Source of the DNA: Lysobacteraceae bacterium NML93-0399
GTDB lineage: Bacteria > Pseudomonadota > Gammaproteobacteria > Xanthomonadales > Xanthomonadaceae
NCBI GenBank assembly: GCA_002307375.1
Contig: NTJI01000005.1
Span: 62,001-126,000, forward strand
Direction: 5' to 3'
DNA: 64,000 nucleotides
This document shows, piece by piece, positions 13,430 to 21,507 of the stretch (its first letter is position 1; each line of letters starts with the position of its first letter). The notes beneath the pieces are model-generated. The model made no database searches. It was not told where the DNA came from and saw only the letters and a list, made by a program, of their open reading frames with translations. The translations under genes and the position numbers were made by a program.

Positions 13430-16400
13430 TCAGAACCGGTAACGCATGCCGAACATGTAACGCGGGCCGGTCTGCGTGGCGAACCGCAGCTGGTTGGTAT
13501 GCCGCGCGTGCGTGCGGTAGGTCTCGTCGGTCAGGTTGATCGCTTCGGCATGCAGCGAAAACTGCGGCGTGACCTGGTAGCTGATGTTCACGTCGAGCTG
13601 GCCATAGGCCTCGGTGTAGTTCGGGTTGGGGCCCTGACCACCGATGCCCGAGAGGAACTCGTCGCGCCAGTTGTAGGCCGCACGCACCTGCCACTGGTTC
13701 TTGTCGTAGAACGCGACGACGTTGGCCGAGTCGCTCAGACCGACCATCGGGTACTGGTCGCCGAGGCTGAAGTTGTCGAAGGTCAGGCCGGAATCGACGA
13801 TTGTGTAGTTCGCCGCAACGCCGAAACCACTCTGGCCGAACATGTGCTGGATGTTGAATTCCCAGCCGTCGAGCGAGTCGGAACGCTGGTTGGCGGGCGT
13901 GTTGATGTCGAAGCCCGCGATCGGGTCGGTCGGCAGGCCGACGATGCTGCCGGTACGCTCGCCATTGGCGTTGACGCCGGTGTAGGTCACGCCCGGGTCG
14001 CCGGCATGGTTGAGGAAGATGTAGTTGCGGATGCAGACCAGATCCGACGTCGGGCAGCCATTGGCGACCGCGTTGTTCCAGTAGGTGCCGCCGACCGGCG
14101 TGTGCAGCTCGAACGGGGTCGAACGCACGATGGTGTCGCTGATGAAGTTGTCGATGTTCTTGCGGAACCAGCCGACCGACACGTAACTCGCCTCGCCGTA
14201 ATACCACTCGAACGACAGGTCGAAGTTGGTCGACTTGAGCGGCTCGAGCCCCGGATTGCCCTGCGAGCCGTCACCGCCGTCGACGCGCACGATGTTGGCC
14301 AGGCTCAGGCCGCCCTGGATCTGCTGCCAGCCGGGCCGGCCGATGGTCTGGCTGTAGCTGCCGCGCAGCACCATGTTCGGCGCCACTTCCAGGCTCATGT
14401 CGAGGCTGGGCAGGACGTGGTCGTAGGTGCCGGTCTGGCTGATGAAGTCGCGTTCGCCGTCGTAGACCACGTACAGCTCGTTGGCCGAATCCCAGCTGAT
14501 GCCGCTGCCCACACGGGCCAGCGCTTCGGAGGTCACGTCGGTTTCCTCGTAGCGCACACCGGCCGCGATCTTGAACGGCATCGACCAGTCGAACTCGGTG
14601 CTCCACTGCACGTAGGCCGCCTTGGATTTCTCCTCGGTCCGCAGGTCCTCGGTGAATTCGGTCGGGGCGCGGTACAGCGCATCGTCGCCGGCGATTTCCG
14701 CCGCGCGCTGACGCAGACGGTCGAAGTCGAACATCATGAAGCGGCCGGTGAAGCGCGGATCGTTGTGGCCGTCGAAGGCATCGAAGTAACGCGCCATGTC
14801 GTCGGCGTAGAAGATGCTGTCGTCGTAATCACCCGGCGAACCCACGCCGCCCCAGGTGTCACGCTGCATGACCGCCGATGCGGTGCGGTTGTTGACCTCG
14901 GTCATCGACACGCCGAAGTCGAGGTTGGAGTAGTTCTCGAACTGGAAACGGCCGCCGGCCTGGATCTGCTCGACCTCGGACTTGTTGTAGCTGTTCTGGA
15001 ACACCGAGCCGGTCACCACGACATCGGACGGCTCGATCTGGTCCACGCCCGGCGGCAGGCCGATCGTGAGGATGGGGAACTCGCCGCTGTAGTCGACCGA
15101 GGTCGACGCACGACGGAACGCCGCAGTGCCGAGCACGCCGGCGGAGCCGAACGGGCTGTCGGGGCGGGATTCGGCGGTGGAGTTGTGATAGTCGAGGTGC
15201 AGCTTCAGTGAATCGCTGGCATCCCATTCGACATTGAAGCCGGTCGATTCGAGCGTGTTGCGCGTCGCCAGTTCCATGCCGCCCATCGCGATGTCGGCGT
15301 AGACCGGGTTGCCGTTCTCGTCGAAGGAGACGTTGTCCTCGCCGTAGTAGATCGGCGCGGCGATCGGGCCGTCGGTCCAGCTGCTGTCGCCGGGGCCGTA
15401 GTTGAACCACACCGACAGCTCGTTGCGTTGCTGCTGCACCTTGTTCTCGGCGTAGGTGTAGTCGAGCGTGGTGCGCACGTTGTCGACTGGCTGCCACTGG
15501 AACGTCGCCTGGCCGTTGGTGCGCTGGCGCTGCACACCGTTGACGCTGTAGCCGGTGTTTTGCGGACGGCCGTAGATGGTGTCCGGACCGGGGCGGTTTT
15601 CGATGCGGTCGTAGCCGGCTTCGCCCGGCAGCGGCAGACGGTTCCACGACGCGGTGTCGTCACCGCGGAACATCGCCCAGCCGTCGGCCACCGAGGCCTG
15701 GCTGTAGCCCGAGTCGCGTTCCTGGTAGCTGCCGCTCAACGCGATGCCGAAACGGTTATCGGCGAAGGTGTGGCTGAAGATGCCCGACAGCTCGCCGGTG
15801 ATCGAATTGCCCGGATAGGCGTCGGGCAGATTGTCGACCGAGGTGTCGTGCACGCCCTTGATGCCGACATTGGCGTGCGAACCGGGGTTGTCGAGCGGGC
15901 GCGCGGTCTTGACGTTGATCGTGGCGCCGATGCCGCCGGTCGGGGTCGAGGCGCGGCTGCTCTTGAAGACCTCGATTTCCGACACCGACTCCGACGCCAG
16001 GTTCGCGAAGTCGAAGGCGCGGGAATTGGACGTGCCGCCACCGCCCGGACCGAGGTTGGAGGCCGGCATCTGGCGGCCGTTGAGCAGCACCAGGTTGAAG
16101 TCAGGGCCGACGCCGCGGACGGTGACCTTGGAGCCTTCGCCCGACGAGGTGCGGTCGATCGACACGCCCGAAATGCGCTGCAGCGACTCGGCAAGATTGG
16201 TGTCGGGGAACTTGCCGATGTCCTCGGCGACGATGCCGTCGACAATGCCCTGCGAGTCGCGCTTGAGATTCATCGACGAGGTCAGGCTGCCGCGGATGCC
16301 GGTCACGGTGACGCGGTCGAGTTCGGTGGCCTCGTCGCTCGCGGCCGTGTACGGCGTCTGGGTCTGGGTCTGATCGGCGACCTGGGCGGCCAGCGGCGGC

Positions 16401-16465
16401 GCGAGGGCCAGCAGCAGGGCGGAAGTGAGCAGTCGCTTCTTCGGCGTCGTGTGCAGATGTTTCAT
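13430..16465 (-). CDS. TonB-dependent outer-membrane receptor (TonB-Xanth-Caul type)
   Basis: This 1011-residue receptor probably imports an oligosaccharide across the outer membrane. It has a signal peptide, a TonB-box-like LDRVTVTGIRGSL at about residues 47-59 and a plug domain (VVDGIVAEDIGK-like through NLVLLNGRQMP). A long 22-strand barrel follows and closes with YMFGMRYRF, the terminal Phe expected for outer-membrane insertion. The ATG follows GGGGAG. A sigma-70-like promoter lies upstream, with TTGACA (16567-16572) and TTCAAT (16544-16549) 17 bases apart, and the LacI-type operator covers the -35. It leads the operon with sapC, the cupin gene and the halogenase gene. Confidence 0.94.
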   Translation of the reverse strand: MKHLHTTPKKRLLTSALLLALAPPLAAQVADQTQTQTPYTAASDEATELDRVTVTGIRGSLTSSMNLKRDSQGIVDGIVAEDIGKFPDTNLAESLQRISGVSIDRTSSGEGSKVTVRGVGPDFNLVLLNGRQMPASNLGPGGGGTSNSRAFDFANLASESVSEIEVFKSSRASTPTGGIGATINVKTARPLDNPGSHANVGIKGVHDTSVDNLPDAYPGNSITGELSGIFSHTFADNRFGIALSGSYQERDSGYSQASVADGWAMFRGDDTASWNRLPLPGEAGYDRIENRPGPDTIYGRPQNTGYSVNGVQRQRTNGQATFQWQPVDNVRTTLDYTYAENKVQQQRNELSVWFNYGPGDSSWTDGPIAAPIYYGEDNVSFDENGNPVYADIAMGGMELATRNTLESTGFNVEWDASDSLKLHLDYHNSTAESRPDSPFGSAGVLGTAAFRRASTSVDYSGEFPILTIGLPPGVDQIEPSDVVVTGSVFQNSYNKSEVEQIQAGGRFQFENYSNLDFGVSMTEVNNRTASAVMQRDTWGGVGSPGDYDDSIFYADDMARYFDAFDGHNDPRFTGRFMMFDFDRLRQRAAEIAGDDALYRAPTEFTEDLRTEEKSKAAYVQWSTEFDWSMPFKIAAGVRYEETDVTSEALARVGSGISWDSANELYVVYDGERDFISQTGTYDHVLPSLDMSLEVAPNMVLRGSYSQTIGRPGWQQIQGGLSLANIVRVDGGDGSQGNPGLEPLKSTNFDLSFEWYYGEASYVSVGWFRKNIDNFISDTIVRSTPFELHTPVGGTYWNNAVANGCPTSDLVCIRNYIFLNHAGDPGVTYTGVNANGERTGSIVGLPTDPIAGFDINTPANQRSDSLDGWEFNIQHMFGQSGFGVAANYTIVDSGLTFDNFSLGDQYPMVGLSDSANVVAFYDKNQWQVRAAYNWRDEFLSGIGGQGPNPNYTEAYGQLDVNISYQVTPQFSLHAEAINLTDETYRTHARHTNQLRFATQTGPRYMFGMRYRF

Positions 16466-16556
16466 GGATCTCCCCTCCCAAGGAATCGCATGCGGATCGA
16501 GTTGTGGTGCGCGCGGACCGGAGCGGTGGCGCGTGACGGGCGGATTGAATGCCACG

Positions 16557-16572
16557 TTGACAGCGTTGTCAA
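16557..16572. promoter_or_regulatory. LacI-family operator over the receptor promoter
   Basis: TTGACAGCGTTGTCAA is a 16-base palindrome whose core matches the other two operators exactly. Its minus-strand half site TTGACA also serves as the -35 box of the receptor promoter, so binding should block RNA polymerase directly. It is 92 bp upstream of the receptor start codon. Confidence 0.8.
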
Positions 16573-16668
16573 CGCGACGGCCGGTTTAGCTGGCGGATCC
16601 GACGCCAGGCGCCGGAAACGCATCGAAGCTGTTGCGATGCAGCAGGAAACTGCGCGGCAGGGCGCCCG

Positions 16669-17979
16669 TCAGTGCCGCGCGGGCGGACGCGGCGCGGCGG
16701 TCTCCGTGGCCGGGACGGCAGCTGCGTGCAGGCGCGAACCGCGCAGTCCGTACCAGATGATGTAGACGTAGCAGAGCAGCGGCACGACGAACGCGTGCTG
16801 GATGCCGATGCGATCGGCCAGTGCGCCCTGCACCAGCGGAATGATCGCGCCGCCGACGATCGCCATCACCAGCAGGCTCGAGGCCTTGCTGGTCAGCGTG
16901 CCCAGGCGCTCGATCGCGGTGGTGAAAATGGTCGGGAACATGATCGAGTTGAACAGGCCGACCGCCAGCGCGCTCCACATCGCCACGCTGCCGGTGGTGG
17001 TCATGGTCACCACCAGCAGCACGCAGACCATGCCCGCGGCGAAGCCCAGCAGCTTGCGCGCGTCGATCTTCGTCATCAGCGCCGCGCCGATGAAGCGGCC
17101 GACCATCGCGCCGCCCCAGTAGAAGGCGAGGAAACGCGAGGCCGCCGCTTCACTCAGGCCACCGATCTCCGGTTCGGCCATGTAGTTGATCAGGAAGCTG
17201 CCGATCGCCACCTCCGCGCCGACGTAGCAGAAGATGCCCAGCACGCCCCAGCGCAGGTGCGGCGTGCGCAGCGCTTCGAGATAGGTGTGGTGCACCGCCG
17301 GGCTGGCCTCGGTGGATTCGCGCAAGGACGGAATGCGCATCAGCAGCACGAACACCGCCATCAACAGCAGCCCGCCCGACAGCAGCAGATACGGCATCTC
17401 GACCGAGCGGGCCTCGGCCGCGCGATAGGCGGCCTGTTCGGCAGCGCCCATCGCTGCGATCTCGTCGGCGCCGAGCACCGCGCCGACCAGGATCAGCGGG
17501 CCGATCAGCAGCGGAAAGACCGTAGTGCCCAGTGAGTTGAGCGCCTGCGCCAGATTCAGGCGGCTGTGCGAGGTCTCCGGGCGACCGAGCAGGCTGATGT
17601 AGGGATTGGCCGCCACCTGCAGCAGCGTGATGCCACTGGCGAGCACGAACAGCGCCGTCAGGAACACCCCGTACGAGGGCAGGCGCGCCGCCGGGTAGAA
17701 CATCGCCGCGCCGATCGACGCGATCACCAGGCCGATCACGATGCCCGCCTTGTAGCCCACGCGTGCCACGACCGCACCAGCCGGCATCGACATCAGGAAA
17801 TACGCGCCGAAGAACGTGAACTGGATCAGCATCGTCTGCGCGTAGTTCATCGAGAACACGGCCTTGAGATGCGGGATGAGCACGTCGTTGAGGCTGGTCA
17901 GGCCGCCCCAGGTGAAAAAGATCAGGCTCACCACCGCGATCGCGGCGGGATTGGACATGGTGCGGGCGTGCGGCGTCAT
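16669..17979 (-). CDS. FucP/GluP-type sugar MFS transporter
   Basis: The 436-residue inner-membrane protein has twelve predicted transmembrane helices and belongs to the fucose/glucose-galactose symporter family. Recognisable stretches are FFTWGGLTSLNDVLIPHLK in helix 1 and QVAANPYISLLG with NLAQALNSLGT in helices 4-5. It should carry the monosaccharide released by GH3 into the cytoplasm with protons. The ATG at 17979 has GAGGT 8-9 bases upstream; a second ATG seven codons on has none. Its promoter carries the same operator as the receptor, about 245 bp upstream of the start. Confidence 0.9.
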   Translation of the reverse strand: MTPHARTMSNPAAIAVVSLIFFTWGGLTSLNDVLIPHLKAVFSMNYAQTMLIQFTFFGAYFLMSMPAGAVVARVGYKAGIVIGLVIASIGAAMFYPAARLPSYGVFLTALFVLASGITLLQVAANPYISLLGRPETSHSRLNLAQALNSLGTTVFPLLIGPLILVGAVLGADEIAAMGAAEQAAYRAAEARSVEMPYLLLSGGLLLMAVFVLLMRIPSLRESTEASPAVHHTYLEALRTPHLRWGVLGIFCYVGAEVAIGSFLINYMAEPEIGGLSEAAASRFLAFYWGGAMVGRFIGAALMTKIDARKLLGFAAGMVCVLLVVTMTTTGSVAMWSALAVGLFNSIMFPTIFTTAIERLGTLTSKASSLLVMAIVGGAIIPLVQGALADRIGIQHAFVVPLLCYVYIIWYGLRGSRLHAAAVPATETAAPRPPARH

Positions 17980-18491
17980 GCGGCGGTACCTCGGCGGGCC
18001 TGGACAGGCCAAGCGGACGGGCGAGCGGCGGACGTGCCGTTCGCGACGGGGACCAGACGGGGAAGAGCGTGGACAGGCGGGCACGCGAGCGCCCCGCCGA
18101 TGGCAGGCATGCCGCAGGGGCGCCTCCGCAACGGGCGCGTCAATCGCAAGCGCAGCATCCTCGATCCTCCCAAATCTCGGACACGGCACCGGTCGGCACC
18201 GCGCAGGCGTTGTACCGACTGGCTGACAACGCTGTCAAATGGGATGACGGGCCGGCAGCATGCGGCACGTGGGAGCGACCGCGGATTCGAACGGCACAAG
18301 CCCGTGCCCCGTTACGGGCGACGCTGAAGCCTCCAGGCACTCCCACCCCTTCGGCCCCGGCATGGCCGCCGGCATCATCAATGCGACGCACCGGTGCCGG
18401 CGCATGTCGGCGCGCCGCCAGCGCCCGCGACAAGGCGGCGCGCCGGCCTGCGTCGCGGCAGGCGAGACGGGGCGACGCGTAGAATGCGCAG
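17980..18491. other. Divergent intergenic region between the sugar transporter and uvrD
   Basis: These 512 bases carry no supported gene. They hold the LacI operator and promoter at 18209-18238, which give the transporter mRNA a leader of about 200 bases. The uvrD promoter must also lie here, but I could not pick it out. Confidence 0.5.
18224..18238. promoter_or_regulatory. LacI-family operator over the transporter promoter
   Basis: The core TGACAACGCTGTCA is the exact reverse complement of the cores at 8931 and 16558. On the minus strand it contains TTGACA (18233-18238), spaced 18 bases from TACAAC (18209-18214), a plausible promoter for the transporter. Confidence 0.75.
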
Positions 18492-20669
18492 ATGGATGTC
18501 TCGCACTTGCTCGACGGGCTGAACCCGGCCCAGCGCCAGGCCGTCTCGGCCCCCGATTCCCACTTCCTCGTCCTCGCCGGTGCCGGTAGCGGCAAGACCC
18601 GCGTGCTGACGCATCGCATCGCCTGGCTCAACGAAGTGGTCGGCGTGCCGACGCACGGCATTTTCGCTGTCACCTTCACCAACAAGGCCGCGGCCGAAAT
18701 GCGCCACCGCGTTGACGCGCAGCTGCGCAACGGCGCGCGCGGCGCGTGGATCGGCACCTTTCATGGTCTGGCCCATCGCCTGCTGCGCCTGCACTGGCAG
18801 GACGCGAAGCTGCCCGAGGGCTTCCAGATCCTCGACAGCGACGACCAGCTGCGGCTGGTCAAGCGCGTGGTGCAGCAGCTCGAACTCGACGACGCGCGCT
18901 TCCCGCCGCGGCAGATCGCCTGGTGGATCAACGCGCAGAAGGACGAGGGTCGCCGCCCGCAGCACATCCAGGATGGCGCCGATGAATGGTCGGACGTCAT
19001 GCGCAAGGTCTATGCGCTGTACCAGGAGCGCTGCGACCGCGCCGGCCTGGTCGACTTTGCCGAAATCCTGTTGCGCGCGCACGAACTGCTGCGCGACACG
19101 CCGGCGCTGCTGGCGCACTACCGCCAGCGCTTCGGCCACCTGCTGGTCGACGAATTCCAGGACACCAACGCCATCCAGTACGCCTTCGTGCGCGTGCTGG
19201 CCGGCGACACGGGCAAGGTCTTCGTGGTCGGCGACGACGATCAGGCCATCTACGGCTGGCGCGGCGCGAAGGTCGAGAACGTGCAGCGTTTCCTGCGCGA
19301 CTATCCGGGCGCGGAAACCATCCGCCTCGAACAGAACTACCGCTCCAGCGCCAACATCCTCGGCGCGGCGAACGCGGTGATCGCGCACAACCCCGAGCGC
19401 CTGGGCAAGCAGCTGTGGACCGACAGCGGCGAGGGCGACCCGATCGATCTCTACTCGGCCTACAACGAGATCGACGAAGCCCGCTATGTCGTCGAGCGCG
19501 CGCTGCAGTGGGTGCGTGACGGTGGCAGCCACGGCGACATCGCGATCCTCTATCGCAGCAATGCACAGTCGCGCGCGCTGGAAGAACAGCTCGTCGCCGA
19601 GCAGGTGCCCTACCGCGTCTACGGTGGTGTGCGCTTCTTCGAACGCGCCGAGATCAAGGACACGCTGGCCTATCTGCGTCTGGTCGCCAACCGCGACGAC
19701 GACGCCGCGTTCGAGCGCGCGGTCAATACGCCGCCGCGCGGCATCGGCGAACGCACGCTCGACGAGGTGCGCCAGCAGGCGCGCGCGCAGGGCATTCCGC
19801 TGTGGGAATCGGCGATCCGCTGCGCGCAGGGCAATGTGCTGGCCGGCCGCGCGCGCAATGCACTGGCCGGCTTCGCGCAGCTGATCGACCAGCTGTCGGC
19901 CGAGCTCGCAGAGCTCACGCTCAAGGACAAGATCGACCACGTGCTGGCGCGGTCGAACCTGCGCGTGCACTACACCAACGAGTCCAAGGGCAGCGCCGAT
20001 TCGCGCGTCGAGAACCTCGACGAACTGGTCTCGGTGGCCTCGCGCTTCGTGCGCGGCGACGACGAGGAGAGTGCGCAGCTGACCGAGCTGGTCGCCTTCC
20101 TCGCCTACGCCTCGCTCGAAGCCGGCGAAGGCCAGGCCCAGGCCGGCGAGGACGGTGTGCAGCTGATGACCCTGCACAGCGCCAAGGGCCTAGAATTTCC
20201 GCTGGTGTTTCTGGTCGGGCTGGAAGAAGGTCTTTTCCCGAGCGCGCGCACCGCAGAGGAAAGCGGTCGGCTGGAGGAAGAGCGCCGGCTGGCCTATGTC
20301 GGCATCACCCGCGCGCGCCAGAAGCTGGTGCTGACTTACGCCGAGGCGCGGCGCCTGCACGGCCAGGACATGTTCGGCGTGCCCTCGCGTTTCCTCCGCG
20401 AGATCCCGCCGGCGCTGCTGCATGAAGTGCGGCCCAAGGTGCAGGCCACGCGCGCCTCGTTCCCGCAGCGCCAGCGCGACATGGGCCACGCCAGCCTTGC
20501 GCCGTCGGTGGGCGTGCGCATCGGCCAGAACGTCAGCCACGCCAAGTTCGGCGCCGGCACCGTGATCGACATCGAAGGCGACGGTGCGCATGCGCGCGTG
20601 CAGGTCAACTTCGACGACGCCGGCAGCAAGTGGCTGGTGCTGGCTTACGCGAACCTGCAGCCGGCTTGA
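18492..20669 (+). CDS. uvrD: UvrD superfamily 1 DNA helicase (helicase II)
   Basis: The 725-residue 3'-5' helicase acts in nucleotide-excision and mismatch repair. Walker A GAGSGKT has its Lys at residue 35. The remaining helicase motifs are present: TFTNKAAAEM, DEFQDTN (Walker B), GDDDQAIYGWRGA, LEQNYRSS, LMTLHSAKGLEF and YVGITRARQ. The C-terminal tail (about 660-725, VGVRIGQNVSHAKFGAGTV...) is the Tudor-like domain of UvrD/PcrA that contacts RNA polymerase. Length and motifs match UvrD rather than Rep. It is a single gene reading away from the sugar locus. Confidence 0.95.
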   Translation: MDVSHLLDGLNPAQRQAVSAPDSHFLVLAGAGSGKTRVLTHRIAWLNEVVGVPTHGIFAVTFTNKAAAEMRHRVDAQLRNGARGAWIGTFHGLAHRLLRLHWQDAKLPEGFQILDSDDQLRLVKRVVQQLELDDARFPPRQIAWWINAQKDEGRRPQHIQDGADEWSDVMRKVYALYQERCDRAGLVDFAEILLRAHELLRDTPALLAHYRQRFGHLLVDEFQDTNAIQYAFVRVLAGDTGKVFVVGDDDQAIYGWRGAKVENVQRFLRDYPGAETIRLEQNYRSSANILGAANAVIAHNPERLGKQLWTDSGEGDPIDLYSAYNEIDEARYVVERALQWVRDGGSHGDIAILYRSNAQSRALEEQLVAEQVPYRVYGGVRFFERAEIKDTLAYLRLVANRDDDAAFERAVNTPPRGIGERTLDEVRQQARAQGIPLWESAIRCAQGNVLAGRARNALAGFAQLIDQLSAELAELTLKDKIDHVLARSNLRVHYTNESKGSADSRVENLDELVSVASRFVRGDDEESAQLTELVAFLAYASLEAGEGQAQAGEDGVQLMTLHSAKGLEFPLVFLVGLEEGLFPSARTAEESGRLEEERRLAYVGITRARQKLVLTYAEARRLHGQDMFGVPSRFLREIPPALLHEVRPKVQATRASFPQRQRDMGHASLAPSVGVRIGQNVSHAKFGAGTVIDIEGDGAHARVQVNFDDAGSKWLVLAYANLQPA

Positions 20670-20807
20670 TCCGGCGTCCTGTCGCGCCTGCCATCCGGTG
20701 CACCTGCGGTGCCCGGCATTCGCCCGTCCGCCGCGCGTTCTGCATTCCGACGCGCACGCTGCGGCGCGCGACGGACCTCGGACAGGCTCCCGAACGCCGG
20801 TATCCGA

Positions 20808-20987
20808 TCAGGCCGACGGCGGATCCGGGCGTCGCGTGCGCGACACGGCCTTGACGATGCCCAAGCCCAGCAGCACGATCACGCCGACGCCGATCCACTG
20901 CGGGGCCAGGCCGGCGAGATGGGCGCCGTAGGCAAGCCCGCCGATCAGCACGAGCATGCCCACGAGATAGATCGAGAACGAAGACAT
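20808..20987 (-). CDS. Small two-helix membrane protein of unknown function
   Basis: The 59-residue peptide has two hydrophobic segments (about 5-26 and 30-48) and a short basic tail, RTRRPDP. The ATG used has GGAG six bases upstream; an upstream in-frame ATG would add 21 basic residues and is less likely. No family is recognised. It lies on the opposite strand to uvrD, 138 bp beyond the uvrD stop. Confidence 0.6.
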   Translation of the reverse strand: MSSFSIYLVGMLVLIGGLAYGAHLAGLAPQWIGVGVIVLLGLGIVKAVSRTRRPDPPSA

Positions 20988-21084
20988 CGGCCGCTCCAGT
21001 CGTAGATGACGGCGGGATGCTAGCGAGGCCGGTGTGAGGGCGATCCGCATTCAGCTGAACCGGTGGCATCGCCACCGGACGGGC

Positions 21085-21327
21085 TCATTCCCGGATCTCG
21101 AAGTCCGGATTCTCGTCCAGCGCGCCGTCCCCATCGACGACAATCCAGCGCGTGCCGTCCTTGTCGAACAGCACCGGCACGGGGTCGCGGAACAGCGGCC
21201 GACGCACGAAGCGCAGCGTCCAGCCGAAGAGTTCCAGCGTGGCGATCGCGTTCGCCTGCGCGGCCGTGAGGCCGGCGCGGAGCGTCGCGTGGTCGGGGGC
21301 GTCGGGGCTGCGGCGTTCGGGGGTCAT
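21085..21327 (-). CDS. Conserved hypothetical protein (FGWxLRFVRRPLF family)
   Basis: The 80-residue protein has a pattern I recall from small uncharacterised proteins of Pseudomonas and xanthomonads. After a short helix come LFGWTLRFVRRPLFRDPVP and a second half (VLFDKDGTRWIVVDGDG) that looks like a small beta-sheet. GAGG stands 6 bases before the ATG. There is no signal peptide or membrane segment. The function is unknown. Confidence 0.65.
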   Translation of the reverse strand: MTPERRSPDAPDHATLRAGLTAAQANAIATLELFGWTLRFVRRPLFRDPVPVLFDKDGTRWIVVDGDGALDENPDFEIRE

Positions 21328-21507
21328 CGGAACCTCGGGCGTCGGCGACAGCCTCCGTGCGTCGCGCGTGTGTGCATGCTACGTGAATACGCGCGGGCGG
21401 CCAAACGGATGATCCATGACCTTCCGGCCACGCCCGGGACGCGATGTGCCGGTACGCTGGGCGGCCCGGCGGCCGCGACCCGGCCGCCCCGATCCGGAGA
21501 CTCGTCC

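Noticed and set aside
13499-15211. A 570-codon plus-strand frame antisense to the TonB receptor
   Set aside because: It is a mirror frame of a strongly recognisable receptor with no family features of its own. The same holds for the long antisense frames over GH3, uvrD, polA, rho, crtI and crtX.
10099-16465. Reading the halogenase and cupin genes as a secondary-metabolite cluster
   Set aside because: No NRPS, PKS, prenyltransferase or tailoring genes are nearby. The operon partners are a TonB receptor and SapC, and the operators tie the locus to sugar uptake.
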